Below, one piece after another: positions 5,445 through 6,754 of a DNA stretch of 6,754 nucleotides. How positions within the stretch are numbered: the first letter of the stretch is position 1; the number at the start of each line of letters is the position of its first letter. Under the pieces are notes generated by a model. It did no database searches. It worked only from the letters and a program-made list of their open reading frames with translations, and was not told where the DNA came from. The stretch covers positions 1-6,754 of the forward strand of contig JANLIQ010000042.1 of assembly GCA_024654065.1 (NCBI GenBank), in the 5' to 3' direction. The translations under genes and the position numbers were made by a program. The DNA is from Candidatus Berkelbacteria bacterium (lineage in GTDB: Bacteria > Patescibacteriota > UBA1384 > 2-12-FULL-50-11).

Positions 5445-6683
5445 ATGTCCGTTAACAATAAGTCAATCGAAGCTATCGCTTCTCGCAAAGGCGTCACCGC
5501 CGGTGGCGATTTTCTGACCATTCCCGCCATGGCCAAGGCCGCTAACGCACCTGAGTCGTGGGTACGGAAGCAAGTTTCGCGCTATGCCGATCAAATGGAA
5601 TCCCGTTTGGCCGGTGATCGCCGAATGCAACCGCATTACCCGCCGACTCTCGCCGACAGTCTCCGTGAGGAGTGGGCTAAGCTGAATCCCGACAAGCACT
5701 TCACCCTGCCCGAGTTGAAGAACACGGTCGGTGGCGAAGGGGCCTGGCTGCGCAAGCAGCTCAACGAGATTGGGGCTAAGCCAGTCACGAAATACGCTCG
5801 GTGTGGCAAAGAATTGCCACACTACACCGAACAGACTGCTCAAGCAGTGCTGACTCGATACTACGAGGTCCCGGCAACGGGTTTAGACCGATTCAGTCGT
5901 GGCCAGATCAAGGGTTTCTTCAAGATCCCCCACCACTGTCTCGGCTGGCTGGTCGACCTTCTTCGCTCCTGCGAAGACATCGAGCTTCGACGAACGCACC
6001 GCTCCGGCGGATCGTTCGAAAAGCACTATCCCTTTGGGATACTCGAAGATGTCCAGACGGCTATCGCTGAACTACCGGATGCCGGAGACCGCCTGACGCT
6101 CGACGACATCTGTGCCAGCTTCCCGCAATGGCGGTACTTCTTTGAGAGGGAGAAATTTCTCTCATTGCGTTCCGCGGACTTTCCGGCGGAAGTGTGTCGC
6201 TACGGTGAAGGCCTGGTCGACATTTTCTACCCAGCTACAACGCTCAGCCTGATTCGGGAGAAATACCCACTCCAGGTGGGATACGAAGACGGCTGGAGGG
6301 AGGAGCTCGAGATTGTCACGATGCTTCAAGCTTCTCACGCGTGGGTGAGACAGGCGCTCACGCCTTACGCCCAACTGCAAGAGGATGGCTACAAGCACCC
6401 GCGCGGTCAGGAACCCTATCATCCGACGAGGAGACAGGAGCGTTACTACCCGGAGTCCGTTCTGGAACCCCTTCGCAAGGAGTGGGAGAAAGTGTCCAAA
6501 GCCGGCCGATGGCTCAACGAAGGGCAAGTCGCGGAGTTCTGCGACGCCTGGGAACGAGAAATCGAACACCTCATCGGGTACAACGAGGATAAGTTCGAGC
6601 TTCGTATGGGTCAGGATCGAATCGAACGGCACTATCCCTTGGAAGTGGCCTTCGAGATCAGAGCAACCCACCTGTATCGGTAG
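5445..6683 (+). CDS. Six-repeat winged-helix-turn-helix-like protein, probable DNA binder
   Basis: The protein has 412 aa, with its ATG preceded by AGGAG at 5434-5438 (spacing 6 nt). I recognise no named family. It consists almost entirely of six diverged tandem repeats of about 61-73 aa, starting near residues 22, 84, 148, 215, 282 and 354. Each has a hydrophobic-Leu-Thr-type start (FLT, FTL, FSR, LTL, WRE, WLN), then helix-turn-helix spacing to a [W/F]-hydrophobic-R-K-like helix (WVRKQV 39-44, WLRKQL 101-106, WLVDLL 168-173, FFEREKF 232-238, WVRQAL 300-305, EIEHLI 372-377). An Arg-rich, wing-like stretch follows, ending in HYP or a variant (64-66, 126-128 HYT, 194-196, 261-263 FYP, 334-336 YYP, 396-398), then an amphipathic helix. 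Repeats 1 and 2 align without gaps at an offset of 62. This resembles a chain of MerR/excisionase-style winged helices. There is no signal peptide or membrane segment, so it is probably cytoplasmic. It has its own promoter and terminator and is clearly more GC-rich than its neighbours. Function is inferred from architecture only. Confidence 0.9.
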   Translation: MSVNNKSIEAIASRKGVTAGGDFLTIPAMAKAANAPESWVRKQVSRYADQMESRLAGDRRMQPHYPPTLADSLREEWAKLNPDKHFTLPELKNTVGGEGAWLRKQLNEIGAKPVTKYARCGKELPHYTEQTAQAVLTRYYEVPATGLDRFSRGQIKGFFKIPHHCLGWLVDLLRSCEDIELRRTHRSGGSFEKHYPFGILEDVQTAIAELPDAGDRLTLDDICASFPQWRYFFEREKFLSLRSADFPAEVCRYGEGLVDIFYPATTLSLIREKYPLQVGYEDGWREELEIVTMLQASHAWVRQALTPYAQLQEDGYKHPRGQEPYHPTRRQERYYPESVLEPLRKEWEKVSKAGRWLNEGQVAEFCDAWEREIEHLIGYNEDKFELRMGQDRIERHYPLEVAFEIRATHLYR

Positions 6684-6713
6684 AATCCTATCCACTCGAC
6701 ACTAAATGTGTCG

Positions 6714-6743
6714 GCCTGGCAGCAATGTGTTGCCAGGTTTTTT
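6714..6743 (+). terminator. Rho-independent terminator after the six-repeat gene
   Basis: CCTGGCA (6715-6721) and TGCCAGG (6731-6737) form a perfect 7-bp stem. It can extend inward by G-U, C-G and A-U pairs to a 3-nt loop, and six Ts follow directly (6738-6743). It lies about 30 nt after the stop codon. With the promoter at 5341-5369 it makes this gene a one-gene transcription unit. Confidence 0.88.
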
Positions 6744-6754
6744 CATACATTCTA

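Noticed and set aside
5463..5843. 126-codon minus-strand open frame at the start of the six-repeat gene
   Set aside because: It is antisense shadow coding with no ribosome site; the plus-strand product explains the region.
6162..6695. 177-codon open frame on the minus strand across the end of the six-repeat gene
   Set aside because: It is antisense to a clear gene with repeat structure, promoter, ribosome site and terminator. It has no Shine-Dalgarno site or recognisable product and is explained by the high GC of this stretch.
1..6754. CRISPR array, IS element or phage gene
   Set aside because: No regularly spaced direct repeats, transposase or integrase motifs or terminal inverted repeats flanking a gene were found on either strand.

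Overview
The window looks like chromosomal DNA from a small-genome bacterium of the Candidate Phyla Radiation (Patescibacteria) type. This is an inference. It rests on strong Shine-Dalgarno sites before nearly every gene, tightly packed genes of mostly unknown function, a DUF5667-like exported protein, an M23-like protein of a style I associate with that group, and intact reading frames under the standard stop codons. No rRNA, tRNA, IS element, CRISPR array or universal marker gene is present, so the phylum cannot be fixed.

Layout. (1) Positions 17-2506, minus strand: three genes that probably form one operon, read from 2506 down to 17. They encode an exported glutamine-rich coiled-coil protein (292 aa), a small single-pass membrane protein (about 90 aa) and a membrane-anchored, cysteine-rich protein with a degenerate peptidase-M23-like fold (418 aa). 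(2) Positions 2507-2801: a divergent intergenic region with a 29-bp near-perfect palindrome and a possible 45-codon small gene. (3) Positions 2802-4175, plus strand: a membrane-anchored PQQ-like (BamB-type) beta-propeller. (4) Positions 4182-5171, minus strand, convergent with the propeller: an exported DUF5667-like protein with a glycine-rich repeat tail. (5) Positions 5172-5444: a second divergent intergenic region with a nested palindromic element, a good plus-strand promoter and a 5'-leader hairpin. (6) Positions 5445-6683, plus strand: a 412-aa protein built from six tandem winged-helix-like repeats, followed by a clear intrinsic terminator. It is visibly more GC-rich than its neighbours.

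The first five clear genes all encode proteins with an N-terminal signal peptide or membrane anchor. Together they look like a cell-surface set: coiled coil, small anchor, degenerate hydrolase fold, propeller and repeat-tailed protein. The sixth gene is different in character, being cytoplasmic, probably DNA-binding and a single-gene transcription unit. It is the most unusual item in the window. I found no evidence of a known defence, secretion or mobile system. The candidates for something undescribed are the six-repeat protein and the surface-protein cluster with its palindromic control region.
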